DNA from: Rosa chinensis
Lineage: Eukaryota > Streptophyta > Magnoliopsida > Rosales > Rosaceae
Assembly (NCBI RefSeq): GCF_002994745.2
Contig: NC_037088.1
Coordinates: 3,167,001-3,231,000, forward strand
Length of the DNA: 64,000 nucleotides
Reading direction: 5' to 3'
Shown here: positions 10,661-21,928 of the stretch, piece by piece
Position numbering within the stretch: the first letter of the stretch is position 1
Layout: every line of letters starts with the position of its first letter
Program-made: the position numbers and the translations under genes
Notes under the pieces: model-generated
The model's database searches: none
The model's input: the letters and a program-made list of their open reading frames with translations, nothing else
What the model was told of the DNA's origin: nothing

Positions 10661-10956
10661 TGTTTCAGTGGTCTCGAGGGTGGTCTCGTCCGGCTGAACA
10701 CGGGTTGTATCGGTATGCTACTATCGCTATCGGTCTCTCTTATCTGCAAAACGGACAAAGGTTAGAGGGAAGACCAGGTGTGCCGGCCTTCAACGCTCCG
10801 ATGCCTAAGTCAGTATCAAATAAGATAATGATAATGGAAAGCGATAGTAAACAGTTACCTCTTTAGGTTGTTGGAGATGACCTTAATGTAGCAGATTTGT
10901 GGGAGCTTGGTCCCATTTCTTTCGGTGTGGGACGTTCGGCATCCCGATATCTCCCC
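10661..10956 (-). mobile_element. Gypsy-1 5' LTR remnant
   Basis: The minus-strand LTR ends in CA at 10661. The motif actgacttaggcatcgga, shared with the Gypsy-2 LTR at about 15487, identifies it. The outer boundary is lost where a Copia fragment begins at about 10957. Confidence 0.6.
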
Positions 10957-11352
10957 AAGGGGAGTCTAACACACACATGTCATTCTCAAATGTAATGGGT
11001 ACGTTGTGCTCTTTTCCTTCGACCAAGGTGTAATTTTTGTCCCACATAGTTTTTATTGTTACTTGGCAAGGTTTTTAGTGAGGCAACAACTCATGCACCA
11101 TTTGGTCTTTGACTTGACATAAGGGAAGTGTTAAAGGAACAGCATATTATGTGCCTTTGTCAAAGTGACTGACGAAGAGGGAATCAAGGAATTAGAGATC
11201 ACCAATCAATCAGCATCGATTACAGATTAATCAGCATTTAATGTCATCATTGTAACTGATATTTCCATTGTAATTCTATCCCTATATAAAGGGGTTATGA
11301 AATGAAATGAGTAGACCAATTCCAATTCCATTTTACTTTTACATTGATGGAT
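10957..11352 (+). mobile_element. Truncated Copia 3' end with LTR
   Basis: The segment from ggggagtctaacacacacat to the end of the LTR matches, in reverse orientation, the post-pol region and 3' LTR of the Copia at 40758-41160. The LTR portion runs from tgttaaaggaacagcat at about 11130 to the acttttaca end near 11352. The polypurine tract has decayed (aagggaag instead of aagggggag). Nothing of pol remains. It is a fragment of the same Copia family as 40758-50362. Confidence 0.8.
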
Positions 11353-11682
11353 ATTTTCCACTAAATTTTATAGGAATTGGGTCTATAATGAATTTCCCCT
11401 AACAAATGTTATGTACGTAGAAAAATTATTTTATTTTAACCATGTCGGAAATACATCAAATTGATGATGTGGATTATGCCACTTTATTTGAAATCTCAAA
11501 TTTGGTACATAAATTTGGAGTCTCTAATATTAATTCTCTAATACTTAACCCTACCGTCCGACCAACAACAACCATGGATCGAGAGATTTCTAACGCGCTG
11601 CTCTAAACCAAACAAACCCTAACCTTAAACGACGGACTTCGATTTTTTCCTGCTTTCCATCTACAATCGCATCACCACCACT
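11353..11682. other. Unassigned spacer
   Basis: AT-rich sequence between the Copia fragment and the LINE ORF1 remnant. The last 100 bases may be LINE 5' leader. Nothing else is recognised. Confidence 0.4.
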
Positions 11683-12190
11683 ATGTCCTCCATTGAAGAC
11701 ATAACCGCCAGCTTTGCAACAACATTGGCGCTTGTAGGCATTGAGGTTGTAGATATCTCCAGAATGGCTGGAGCTAGATTCAAGAAAGGGTCACAATTTT
11801 ACCTGCTGGCCAGGCCTCTGACGAAGAAATAGGTTGAAGTGAATGATAACCGACACCATTTCGGGCGTTTATGGATATTAGACGGAGGTTTTAGGTTTCA
11901 GGAATGGCTCAGAATCAATTTTTTTTCTCTTTCGACCTCAAACGAGACAATAAGAAGATTCTTCGAGGTGGACCATGGATCTACAATCATGCTCTAGTGA
12001 TTCTGCAGGAGTATGATGACATGGCGGTGCTTCATATAGTGAAGATGGATGTGCTATTTTTCTGGGTAAGAATCACTAACATTCCTCCGACTTTGGAGGT
12101 CAGGCCATAATGAATGTGGCCTTCATTGCTGGAAAGTACATGGAGATGGACAACAAGCAGTTTAACACGATTGGTAAGAGAAGGTTGATT
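11683..12190 (+). pseudogene. LINE ORF1 remnant (DUF4283-type nucleic-acid-binding protein)
   Basis: Plant L1-type LINEs encode an ORF1 with a DUF4283 domain thought to bind nucleic acid. From the ATG at 11683 the frame reads IEDITASFATTLALVGIEVV, LWILDGGFRF and, after a frame change, FSFDLKRDNKKILRGGPWIY and VLFFWVRITNIPPTLE, then FIAGKYMEMDNKQF. An in-frame stop lies near 11830 and a frameshift near 11910. The usual zinc knuckle region at about 12350-12420 is only hinted at (VHYVCGNWEADC). The reverse transcriptase ORF is absent. Confidence 0.7.
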
Positions 12191-12199
12191 TTTGGCTAG

Positions 12200-13140
12200 T
12201 GTTTTGTTGTTATAGTCTACTTATGGACATGTGTCTTTTGATGCTTATGCAATAACAAGTCTGGAGATTTTGTGTGATTATGAGGAATTTATGGGGAGGG
12301 TACTCAGGTTTGGTTAGTGATGGTGATATGTGTGATTATAGGTGTTGAGAGGATGGGACAAACTGTTTGTGTCCATTATGTCTGTGGAAATTGGGAAGCC
12401 GATTGCCAAGTCAAGTAAACGGGTAGTGTGAATTGGGAAATTTCAATGGAGTGAGGCATTTTCAGAGTCTATATAGATTTCGCTAGATGATTATTGAAGA
12501 AGATGGAAAATTGTTTCTTTAAGCTGGTGGTTGCCATGGCATTGTTATTGTTATATTTTCATCTTGATTCATTTCAACTCAGTAGCTCTATATAACTGTT
12601 GTAGTGGTTTTTCAATAGAGTGATAGTAGCTTTCTATTCTTATGCATGTTGGTATATTTTCAAGCTGATCTCAGTAGTTTATATGTTTTCATTTTGATTG
12701 ATTTCAATTCAGTAGCTCTCTATAACTATTATAGTGATTTTTCAACACAATGATAGTAGTTATCTATGCCTATGTTAGTATCTTTTCAAGATGATTTCAG
12801 TAACTTTTTTGTTTTCATTTTGATTAATTTCAAGTTGTTTTCTACCAATAGCTTATCAAATTGGAATATCATGATTCTATATGAAATTCAGTTTTCTTTT
12901 TGTTTGAGATTTTGTATCAGCTAGTTTTGTTGCAATCAGTGTCTATGTCAATAGCTTTTAGATTTCTTGTTTTTAATTATCTAGTTGATGAAGATCAAAG
13001 TGCCAAGTTTGCAGTGCAGTGCCATGTTGTATTTTTAATTTGCATTTCAAATACTAATGTTTTGTTGTATTTTTGTTCTGCCAAGAATTATTCCCATATG
13101 CATTTGCAGCAATGTATTCTAAAAATCATATGAATTTGGA
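12200..13140. repeat. Non-coding AT-rich region with a ~130-bp tandem duplication
   Basis: Two diverged copies of about 130 bases lie at about 12555-12685 and 12686-12815 (tttcaactcagtagctctat / tttcaattcagtagctctct). The remainder is T-rich and non-coding, without recognisable genes. Confidence 0.5.
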
Positions 13141-13324
13141 CAGCGAAGCCTTCATTGACTAAGAAATCACCCGACCAACCAAGAAATGTTAAAGGGTCCT
13201 TGACCCAAAGCACCAAAATGAGCCAAAATTATCTCACTTACCCCACCAACAGATTTTTATTCCCACTAATCCAATTTACCCCAATCTAATTAATAAACTA
13301 TAGCACTGCCACTCTCTCATCTCT

Positions 13325-13520
13325 CTCTCCTCTCTCGCTCTCCTCCCAGCACGACGCTGGCCTGCCGTGGCTCTCTCTCTCCTCCTAGCACGACGCTGGC
13401 CTACCATGGCTCTCTCTCTCTCTCCTCCCAGCACGACGCCGACCTGCTATGCCTCTCTTTCTCTATCTCCTCCCAGCACGATGTCGGTACTACCGTGCCT
13501 CTCTCTCTCTCTCTCTAATC
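13325..13520. repeat. Minisatellite, about four copies of a ~53-bp CT-rich unit
   Basis: Each unit has a (CT)n run, then cctcccagcacgacg, then a short variable part such as ctggcctgccgtgg. The copies have drifted apart. Confidence 0.7.
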
Positions 13521-14034
13521 ACCTTTGACTTCTGCCGGCGAGTGGCGATAACGCAGCCGAGGACATCAACCTCTCCACAGCGCCAACACCATCAAGGACC
13601 TTTGATCTCGCATGGACGTTGACGTCACTGTCGCTCTTAAGAAGGCCAAAGTCTGGATCTCTGCGAACCGGAGCCTGCCGGGTTGCAGACCGGGATCGTC
13701 ATCTGACCGGACCAAGATCTCCATCGTCAACGTCCTCCTCATTTCCACCAGTAAGATTTCATTAATGTCCTCAAAATTCCAGCAATGGCAGATTCTTCAT
13801 TTCAAATTTGCATTCTTAACTGAGAGTATGATTCGATGATTGCAAGGCAGAGTGAAACGTTTCTGCAGAAGGCTAAAATACTCCACTATGATTACTTTGC
13901 TTAGGACTCATGAATCAAATTGTAGGCTGATTTTGTTCAGATTTGAACAAATTGTCGACTGATTTTTTCTTTTTACTTTTTTTGTAAATTGTGGGCATAA
14001 CTCTTAGAAAGAAAGGAAACAAAAAAAAATTGTA

Positions 14035-14290
14035 TTGGGGGCAATAGAGATCTGTTAAAGATCTATTGGAGGGCAATAGACATCTATTAGGGGGCAATAG
14101 ACGTTTTGAATTGATTTAATCTCCGCGTTTTTTTCCTTTAATCTAAATTTTATTTGTCTAATTTTAGAAGATTAATTCTTATTCTAGTGACTGAAAGTTC
14201 TATTAGAGGGCAGTAGACGTCTATTGGAAGGCAATAGAGGTTTATTGCCCCTCTATTGGGGGGCAATGGGGAGCAATAGACTTCTATTGG
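14035..14290. repeat. Degenerate repeats of an ATTGGGGGGCAATAGA-like word
   Basis: Words such as ggcaatagacatctattgg recur about eight times, spaced by roughly 20-30 bases, with a longer gap near 14110-14190. Because attgcc and ggcaat both occur, some units are palindromic. Confidence 0.6.
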
Positions 14291-14610
14291 GCCAATAAAC
14301 CTTTCCGGCGACCTATGAAATCTCCGACGACCACTTTAAGGATCTTCGGCGAGATTTTCAGAAAAATCCGGTGGACCGTGGCCGGTGACAAGAATCCGGT
14401 AAAAGTTGACCGGAATCCAGAATCCGGCAAAGTCTCCTATGGTTTATAAAAAACAAAAAAAAAACCTTAATGGTGTATTAGGGAAGACCTCCTTAGAGTG
14501 TTTTGGGTAAGAGGAAATTAAAAAAACTTAATGGGGTAAGTGGGAAAAATATCCCTAGAAATGGGATAAATGCACAAAAACCCAATGTTAAAATTAAGAC
14601 TAGTGATGAA

Positions 14611-15249
14611 GGTCGCAAAATTATCCTTATGATTAGTGTAGTGTGGTAGAGCGTGACAACAAAGTAACATCAACAACGACCAACTGAAAAATGACAATAG
14701 TATTACAACATTAATAGTAGCTTTCTTCAACTATTGTAATAGATTTTCACAATTATGATAGTACCTATATACAACTATGAAAGTAGCTTTAACTTTACAT
14801 AGTTATATCATTGTTGAACCCTGCATACCTTTTGTATCATTGATATGTTTGTTTTTCCCAACGGCAATAGCAATTTGATTTTGATTTTGATTGTATCCTT
14901 TACATTTTCATAGCTTTGTTAGACTCTGGGAATAGATTTCTCAATCTCAGGGAGTAGCTATTGCTTTGCTTGGTAGTAGTTTTTGGTGTTGGTGAGGGTA
15001 ACTATTAATTGTTGGTGGTGAGAGTAGCTTTCAGTGTTGGTGACAGTAACATTTTTTATTCGCCGGAGGCCGCCGAAAATCTCACTGAAGGTCATTGAAA
15101 GTAGCTAGAGACCTTACCGTAGTTTGTCGGAGACTTTTGCCAGAGGTTGTTGAGGACCTCGTCGGAAAAGAGAGAGAGAATCATAGGTGAATTTTTACTT
15201 AAGTGGTATTTTCATAAATATGTTAGTTTTTGTAATCTAAAATTTAAGA
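14611..15249. other. Unassigned region upstream of Gypsy-2
   Basis: Repeated phrases such as ctatgaaagtagcttt and gtgttggtgagggtaac are present, but there is no coding frame and no element I can name. Confidence 0.4.
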
Positions 15250-15618
15250 TGTTTATACCACACGCGTATAGAGGTGCAAACACAAGAAATACACGGCTCA
15301 ATAGCCACCAAAGACCATGAAGTAATCACCAAATGTTAGTCGCCCAGCGCTCTGTATTTGTGGGAACACAATCCCACATGGAAAAGTAACCAAGCGCACT
15401 GCTCAATATCTCCTAAAAAGATGGAAACCCTTCCCAATCAAGTAAGTTCACTATTCCACTCTAAACCGTGACCCTGTCTTTATCTCAAAACAGATACTGA
15501 CTTAGGCATCGGAAGGTTATAAGGGCCTTCCCCTGACCTATTTTTGTCTTGGCAGGTATCGGAAAAGAAGTCCAGACCAGTATTCTACATATAGCGGCTC
15601 CCGATATCCACATCAACA
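15250..15618 (+). mobile_element. Gypsy-2 5' LTR (left boundary uncertain)
   Basis: The LTR ends catcaaca at 15618, next to the primer site. It shares gatactgacttaggcatcgg with the Gypsy-1 LTR. The tgtttatacc at 15250 is a possible start, but no second LTR is available to confirm it. Confidence 0.45.
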
Positions 15619-15635
15619 ATTGGTGCTAGAAGGAG
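15619..15635 (+). promoter_or_regulatory. Gypsy-2 primer-binding site
   Basis: The sequence attggtgctagaaggag lies directly after the LTR end and corresponds to the Gypsy-1 site, which has ggcgctagaa. Confidence 0.6.
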
Positions 15636-15664
15636 CTCTTCTGGTGGCCCACTAGCTCACCACG

Positions 15665-16380
15665 ATGGCAGACGATAGCGAAAACATCACCCCTCAAGAA
15701 ATGACAGCTTGAACTCTTGACTTCTTTTTTTCCTGAGAACACGAGCTCAGTAATCACAGACAGCTCCTGAAGACCTATCCTAGACCCAGTAGCAGCCTAC
15801 GAACTCATGCGACGGGACATAGCCGAACTCCGAAAGAAGGCGTCCCGAGAACATACACAACACCTCGCCGCACAAAGCAGGCTTGCCAAATTGGAGGCAG
15901 AGAACCAATTACTGCAGGCTACCCTACAAAAAAGGATAGAACAAAACTCAACCCTCGACTGAGCAGCAGTCACTACACCTTTTCCCACTTCACCAGGAGT
16001 AAATACACTGCGATTGACATCCTCGGTACCGACATCCACAACCTTAAGATCACCATTTGCCGGGTGGAATAGCAACCACTCCCGCAACCACCACCCCCAT
16101 AACACCGCCCCCCCCCCCCCCCCCCCCCCCAATCACCTCAACGGTCACTCCAAAGGGAACAACAAGACTGATGCCCTACGTTGTGTACCTGAATGCACCC
16201 GTGTTCCCTGACAGCTTGCAACACTTGCCACCACCACAGGTAACCCAGCTAATCACGGAAGTCCCCGGCATTTTTTCTGCCAATACCCAAGCCCAAGTCC
16301 CAGACCTCAATACCAAATTGGTAGTACAGATGAGCCAAATATACAAGGACTCCAATCCAGGATAGAATTGGCTTGACACA
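15665..16380 (+). pseudogene. Gypsy-2 gag, N-terminal part
   Basis: The frame opens at the ATG at 15665 (MADDSENITPQEMTA) and hits a stop at once. Other frames show HLAAQSRLAKLEAENQLLQA at about 15855-15915, a likely coiled coil. After a run of about 20 C residues at 16111-16130, there is LPPPQVTQLITEVPGIF. CACTA-2 then interrupts it at 16381. Stops and frame changes make it non-functional. Its counterpart in Gypsy-1 is 9843-10609. Confidence 0.65.
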
Positions 16381-16960
16381 CACTACACCAAAAATGTTAT
16401 CAGACAATGACAGAAAACAGTTGTGGGATTTGGAGTCCCACCGTTGTAGAGTGAGCCGTTGTCTGATGAAAAATTAGACAACGGTGGAACACAGTTGTGT
16501 GATAAACACACAGACAACAGGTATGTGTTATAACTGTTATGTGATAGCTCGGCAGATGCCAAGCGCAGCAGTTGAGGCGCTGTCTTCAGACAACAGTGCC
16601 AGTTTTAAGCTGTTGTAGGTTAAGCATATCAGACAACATTTTTTTATTTTGTCTGTTGTCTGATTGCTCTTCCAACTTCAGTTCTTAGACTATATCTGTT
16701 GTGTGATTAAATTTAGGACAACAGAGTTCAATTGGTTCTGTTGTGTGATTAACTTGTAGGACAACAAAGTTCAATTAATTCTGTTGTCTGAATGTAAATC
16801 AGAAGACACTGATTCGTTAAAAACCGATGTGTGATATGATTGATTACAATGTATTTTTGTCCCATTTTTGACCATTCAGACAACAGGCAGTGATCATTAT
16901 ATCTAATCTGTTGTGTGATCATTTGAACATCCCATTCCTGAATTAGATTGTGCATTCATT
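16381..16960. repeat. CACTA-2 left terminal repeat and subterminal array
   Basis: After the terminal bases, words such as cagacaacag, gttgtgtgat and ctgttgtctgat recur about 15 times in both orientations up to 16920. The other end (about 35380-35980) has the same words. They are presumed binding sites for the element's own DNA-binding protein. Confidence 0.8.
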
Positions 16961-17262
16961 TGGTCCATTTACCAAATGAACAGTACTCTATCAAATACAA
17001 ACATTGCAAACAATCAAATGATTCATATAACAAATACTTTAAACTTCAAAAGCAAAAGGGGTGCATTTCCCAATCATTGAAACCAACATTTTACACAAGA
17101 AAAGCATTCTAGTGCATGCCCATCTACTTGGGACATCAAAAAGCTGATACACGTACATATATTATTCCAAAACATGCCACACATGGTGCATGACAATGTA
17201 CCAGCAGAGAAGCACAAAAAAGATTCTTTCCTTATCTAAAATGTACCAACAAGTGCGCTACT

Positions 17263-18590
17263 TCATGACTCGTGTACATATGTGTTGACAACAAACTTCC
17301 CCCACTCATTTCGCACTTGATCAATATCTGCTTGGGTGTATTGGCTGCTGCCTCTCCTCTCCCACTGAAATCAGTTTATTATATCAAAAGGATCAGTTAA
17401 TCATTTTGGTGAATGAGGCATGGATATAATAACACACTTAATAAAAATTGAGTCAAGTGACTATATTTATAGCTATATATGTTGATACCTTGGAAAGAAA
17501 CAATGACATGTCTTTATCCTCAATCATGTCTCTCATGTATCGCATGATAAAGTTCCCGCACTCCTTGTTGCTAGGTTGTGGAGGAATGCCCTAAACACAA
17601 GCAAATTAATGATGAACAAGTGAAAAGTCAAAATGAAAAACTGTTTTTTGAAAACCACAAGTGGTGAAACTTACAGCCAAATTTTTCCAATGGAGTGAAC
17701 TCCGGCTTTGCTTATTCTTTTCAGCATTATACATACGCATAGCACTACACCATTACAACAATATGATCGATGATGTACCATAATGCAAGGGAGGCAAATA
17801 AGTGTATTAAACAGATTTCATAAAATTGAGGCATTTCGATCAATATGTAAACGAGGGACTTACGTATCCACAATAGACATCCAATCTCCTATAGGTAAGC
17901 ATCTTTTCAGGGGGTCCATAAAATAGGCGGTTCCTTTCTCCGGATCAACAAGTGTCAACACCCAATGATCACTACATGCATACAAAATGTCATATATCTT
18001 GAACACTAAATTTTTATTTTCAGACACAGTAGATATGAAAGTTTGTAAACGTTCATTAACTTACCCCGAGTTATATGGCAGCATGAACATCTGCCCTGGT
18101 TTAGCAGTTACAAGCCTATCTTTGATGTGTTGGGCCTTGACAGTTCCATTCCCACACCCCACAGCACCAATAAGTGAAGGGTCAACAAACGCAACCATGT
18201 CCAACATTTTATAAGCCTTCAACTTATCATAGAGGTACCTAATAACAAACATTTGCACCAAGTCATTGGGTTTCAGCAACTACTTCTTATCAAGGCATTA
18301 CAGACAAAGCATATACATATATATATATATATATATATATCAGTTCAAGGACTTTTTCTACCTCTAGTTCACTGCAATGCAAGTTCCAGTTACTTCCCTC
18401 ATGCTTGCAAGTCGCCTAACATCTTTTCCCAATATAAATGTCTTGCGAGAATATCCAAACACTTCAGGCTCGATGTAGAAGCTGATTGTATTCCCATCTT
18501 TGAATGCATCCTCACCCCACAAACATAACATCTTCAATGAAGCTGGCAACGATGGTGCCAATTTGGCCAAGCCAAATTCAATCTCTTAGT
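17263..18590 (-). CDS. CACTA-2 gene 2, C-terminal Ulp1-like C48 cysteine protease (exons)
   Basis: C48 (Ulp1/SENP-like) proteases cleave SUMO or related isopeptide bonds. Related domains are known in plant transposons, with no settled role. Exons on the minus strand read VFGYSRKTFILGKDVRRLAS (near 18430), AKPGQMFMLPYNSG (18061-18110), SDHWVLTLVDPEKGTAYFMD (about 17960-17900), NAEKNKQSRSSLHWKNLA (near 17690), PQPSNKECGNFIMRYMRDMI (near 17560) and WERRGSSQYTQADIDQVRNE (near 17350-17300). The last ends at the TGA at 17263-17265. His (DHW), Asp (FMD), the oxyanion Gln six residues before Cys, and Cys (ECG) are all present, and no stop lies in these exons. Confidence 0.8.
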
Positions 18591-21580
18591 CTTCTTCCCC
18601 TATCTCTTTCCTTCTCTTCTTCTTATCAGCATTATCCTTGGTAGGTTTCTAGAATAAGAAAATAAATGTAAGGTACATATCATAAATATATGCTGCATAT
18701 CTACAGTTAAGTGAATTTCTATAAACAAATGAATGTTATCAAAGTAGCCACATGATGAATTATACAGATTTCTTACCTTGACTGCAGATTTTATGACTAG
18801 GTGTTTCGGCTATGCGACCCAACTCCCCATAGCCTGCTTCACTGTTTCAATTTCATCTTTCACAGGAAATGGCACTTTTGCTTTCTCCTCAAGCGCGGCA
18901 TAGATGGAAACGCTCACATTACCATCCCCTAGTGGAGTGCCATGAACGAGTTAGGAAGGATCCTCGCACTCCATAACAGTGGCATAAGCAACAATATGTT
19001 CAACAAAACCTATTGCCAACTTGCAATCAACCTCAGCTACCTTTGACTAAAAAATGGACCAAAAAACAAGATTTATAGTTGTTCCATATATATATTCGAA
19101 ATAGTAACAGATTTAAATCTATTCCACAAACATACCCATAAGCATTCTATGAGTAACAACATGCTGCAAGCTTCAGATAGTTTCAGAAAACCGGTAACTT
19201 GAAAGAAAAATTCACCAACAATTATTCTTTCAATGATTTGAAACACAACTTTCCAGATTTCAAGTAGACATGCAAAGCTACTATTTTCCAAAGTTTCATG
19301 CTATTCGCGTTTCAAATGAATTGTCAAACAAGAATCTAAAGCGACAGAAACGCTGAATAAAACAGAAATCCTGAAACAGTGCAGTTTGATCAAAATAGCA
19401 TAAGTATTTCATTTTAACTTCGTTTTTCACGAAACCAAGTTCAAAATGATCATTGAAGAGTTTCCTTTAAGCTGTCAAAAACTGAGAGTAAAGCAATAAG
19501 TACAGGTTTTTTAAAAATCATGAAATACCCCACTGGTTCAACTTGGGTGTCAAACACATGTATGCAGTAATCGAACTTTGATCTTTTCCAGTTCATTATT
19601 GGCATTAAATAAAACCAAATTACCTTTAATGTAGGTTGACGCATCGTCAAATCCACTTATTCTGCCCCCTCCTCATTCTCCGGCTCCTTGATATCTATCA
19701 TATTGACATTTTCTTCAACAGCCTCATTGACCTCCTCACGGTTGACAACTACTTTCTCAAGCAACTTGGGAAACTCATTACCTTTCTTGCACCCGGGAAT
19801 TTTATCCAACCTGCCTTCCTTAACAACCTTTGTCCCTTTCCTTTTACGCATGATGGTTTTGTTTTCCATTGCTTCAAAAACGCTCAGAATTTTAGTTCCA
19901 TCCACATTGTTCACTACTTCTTCCAACGGAGCTTTATCCGTTTCTTGAGTAATCTCATCAGCTGTCATTGAGCAGCTTCCATGGCTAGATACATATGGGT
20001 GAATAGTTACAGCCTCTTTAACATTTATCTTTGCTTCAAGTTCAGCAAACTTGGCCTCCCACATAGCCTGCTCATCTGCAACAATTTTTTCCCTCGCTTC
20101 CTTGATTATCTTCTCCCTTGCCTCCTCTACTATCTTCTCTCTCTCCTCTAATAATATTTTCTACACACTAAGTCTGACAGTAGCTTCTATGCTATCCTTT
20201 CTACGTTTAGGGAGGTGGAAGTAAGTAGATGGAGTGACAAAACCTCCTACTCCCCGCACTTTTCCCCCATGCTCAGGAGTCCCTAACGCCAATGTTAAAA
20301 CATCATTACTTCCTTCAGCACTTAGTTCTCCACTGTCAACCTTTCTTTTCAAGTTTGTCTGACAGTTTAGATTAGGAAATATCATCACATATCATCTTCA
20401 GAAACCTTATACATACAAACACAGATCAATATATATATGTACTTACAATCTTTTCAGCGGTCTTTTGTGACTCCTCATCCTTGAAACTGCCATCCTTTGT
20501 CTGTCGTCCTCTTATTCACAAAGTGGCCCTATCAACTTCTTCATCACTCATTCCATCAGCCTACAAAATAGGATAGTTAATGCATGCATTACAAATAGGA
20601 ACCCCACATAAGTAAGGTAGAAAACAGTTTCACTAACCAATTCAGCCTCTAAACCTGCATATCCCTTACGGGACATTCTATGAGGTTACTTATTCTTGTT
20701 GCGCCTCTCTTGTAGCTCACGACATTTTTCCTGCAAAATGAAGGTACTAATTAGTTAAATGAGTATTCTATATTTATATAACTGCATTTTATATGACTAC
20801 AACTAAATGATTGAAATACAAGTGCATTTATACCAAGAATGAGGGCTTTGTCCGCATTTTGACAAATTATGTCCAGTGATCAGCATTGATGAAGGGATAA
20901 TCATCTAGAGGATATCGCAAGGCTTCAGGGTCATCCAAATAGGGGATAACGTACTTGAAGTAAGTAGACACTTGAATTGCCTCCACTTTCTTGTAGCAGA
21001 TTCCAAAACTAGTTTTTTATGCTCAGGACCAATCAAAAATGGAATATGTGCACATTTCATTGCTAACTATCAGTTCAAGTTCAGAAACTAATGAAAAATG
21101 AAAACAATGAACACTATCATACCAACCTAACTAACTACACCTTCAATGCTAAATAAAATAGATAAGGAACTTAATCACCTGAACACGTTGCCAGATTTTG
21201 TTCTTCTCTTCTAGAGTTGCGGCTTTCCGATTTTCCCTTATTACCGGTACCTTCCTTCTTGCTAATACACCAATGTAGCTTTGCATTTGCTTAGCCACCT
21301 TCCCACAAGGGGTCCCTTTTCTATTAAATAAAACAACCTTCTTGCATTTACGACTCTTGCGGTTTGTAATGTGTGACATAGTCACCGCATGCTGCTTCAG
21401 CAACTTTAGGCCCCCAGTTGATTCAGCTTCTTTCTTTTTGGACTTTCCCTTCTTTGAATGAGATCCATCAGAAAATGATGATGATGTCGATGACTTCAAA
21501 GACTTAGTCTTCTTAGGCTTCGAATGATTTTCTTTTGACTTTGTCTTCTTTGATACAGTAGCAAATTGTGATGCCACCAT
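18591..21580 (-). pseudogene. CACTA-2 gene 2, N-terminal En/Spm-type (Transposase_24/Ptta) part
   Basis: From the ATG at 21580 a lysine- and serine-rich leader (KKTKSKENHSKPKKTKSLKS) leads to VLFNRKGTPCGKVAKQMQSY and IGVLARRKVPVI. Next come YPLDDYPFINADHW (near 20900), RMSRKGYAGLEAELADGMSD (near 20660-20570), TLALGTPEHGGKVRGVGGFV (near 20280) and an acidic, coiled-coil-like exon (20160-19657). CKLAIGFVEHIVAYATVMEC follows at about 19020-18960. These are the usual blocks of plant En/Spm Ptta proteins, a DNA-binding partner of TNP2. Several exons have stops (for example after INADHWT and NKNK), so the joined protein is broken although the downstream protease exons are clean. Confidence 0.75.
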
Positions 21581-21928
21581 TATCTACATAAACATTAATT
21601 AGCCCCATAAGTACATCAAATCCACATATATGAGTAACTTGTATAACAAACATATATGCTGCATATTAGTACACAAATCTGCTAGTGTTTAAAATAACAG
21701 ACACTTGAACATATATTACTACAAATATTAATGTAGAAAATAACAGTAATTAAATAAACAAACACTTAACACATATCCAGGCAGAAAATAAGAGTAATTA
21801 AAATAACAAACACTTAACACTTGGTACAATCAGTGAAACAGAAAATAACCAACATTGAAAACATATTTAGTGAGCCAAGTATCCTTTAGGCATGACAATT
21901 ATAAATTACATGAATACGACTAAATGAA

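Larger units (their letters stand above)
2863..10956 (-). mobile_element. Gypsy-1: truncated Ty3/Gypsy retrotransposon, split by a CACTA
   Basis: Read on the minus strand, the order is LTR remnant (10956-10661), primer-binding site, gag (10609 to 9843, then 5137 to about 4023), aspartic protease, then the start of reverse transcriptase, which stops at 2863. Integrase, RNase H and the 3' LTR are missing. The 4.7-kb CACTA at 5138-9839 interrupts gag. Protein and LTR sequence are close to Gypsy-2 on the plus strand, so both are copies of one family. Gag has several stops and frameshifts; the protease frame is open. Confidence 0.85.
13185..14610. mobile_element. Possible inverted-repeat element with gene-like core
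   Basis: Near the left end lies gggtccttgacccaaagcac followed by cacttaccccaccaacag. Near the right end the complement reads ttgggtttttgtgc followed by cccacttaccccattaag. This imperfect inversion suggests a degraded DNA transposon about 1.4 kb long. The core (about 13530-13760) is GC-rich and gene-like, but I could not match it to a protein. No target duplication was confirmed. Confidence 0.35.

Noticed and set aside
14035..14290. A CRISPR-like repeat array
   Set aside because: The repeated words are degenerate, partly palindromic and unevenly spaced, with no unique spacers, and the context is a plant genome.
16057..16365. Proline-rich frame after the C20 run
   Set aside because: The frame follows part of Gypsy-2 gag but includes a homopolymer, so a separate gene is not supported.
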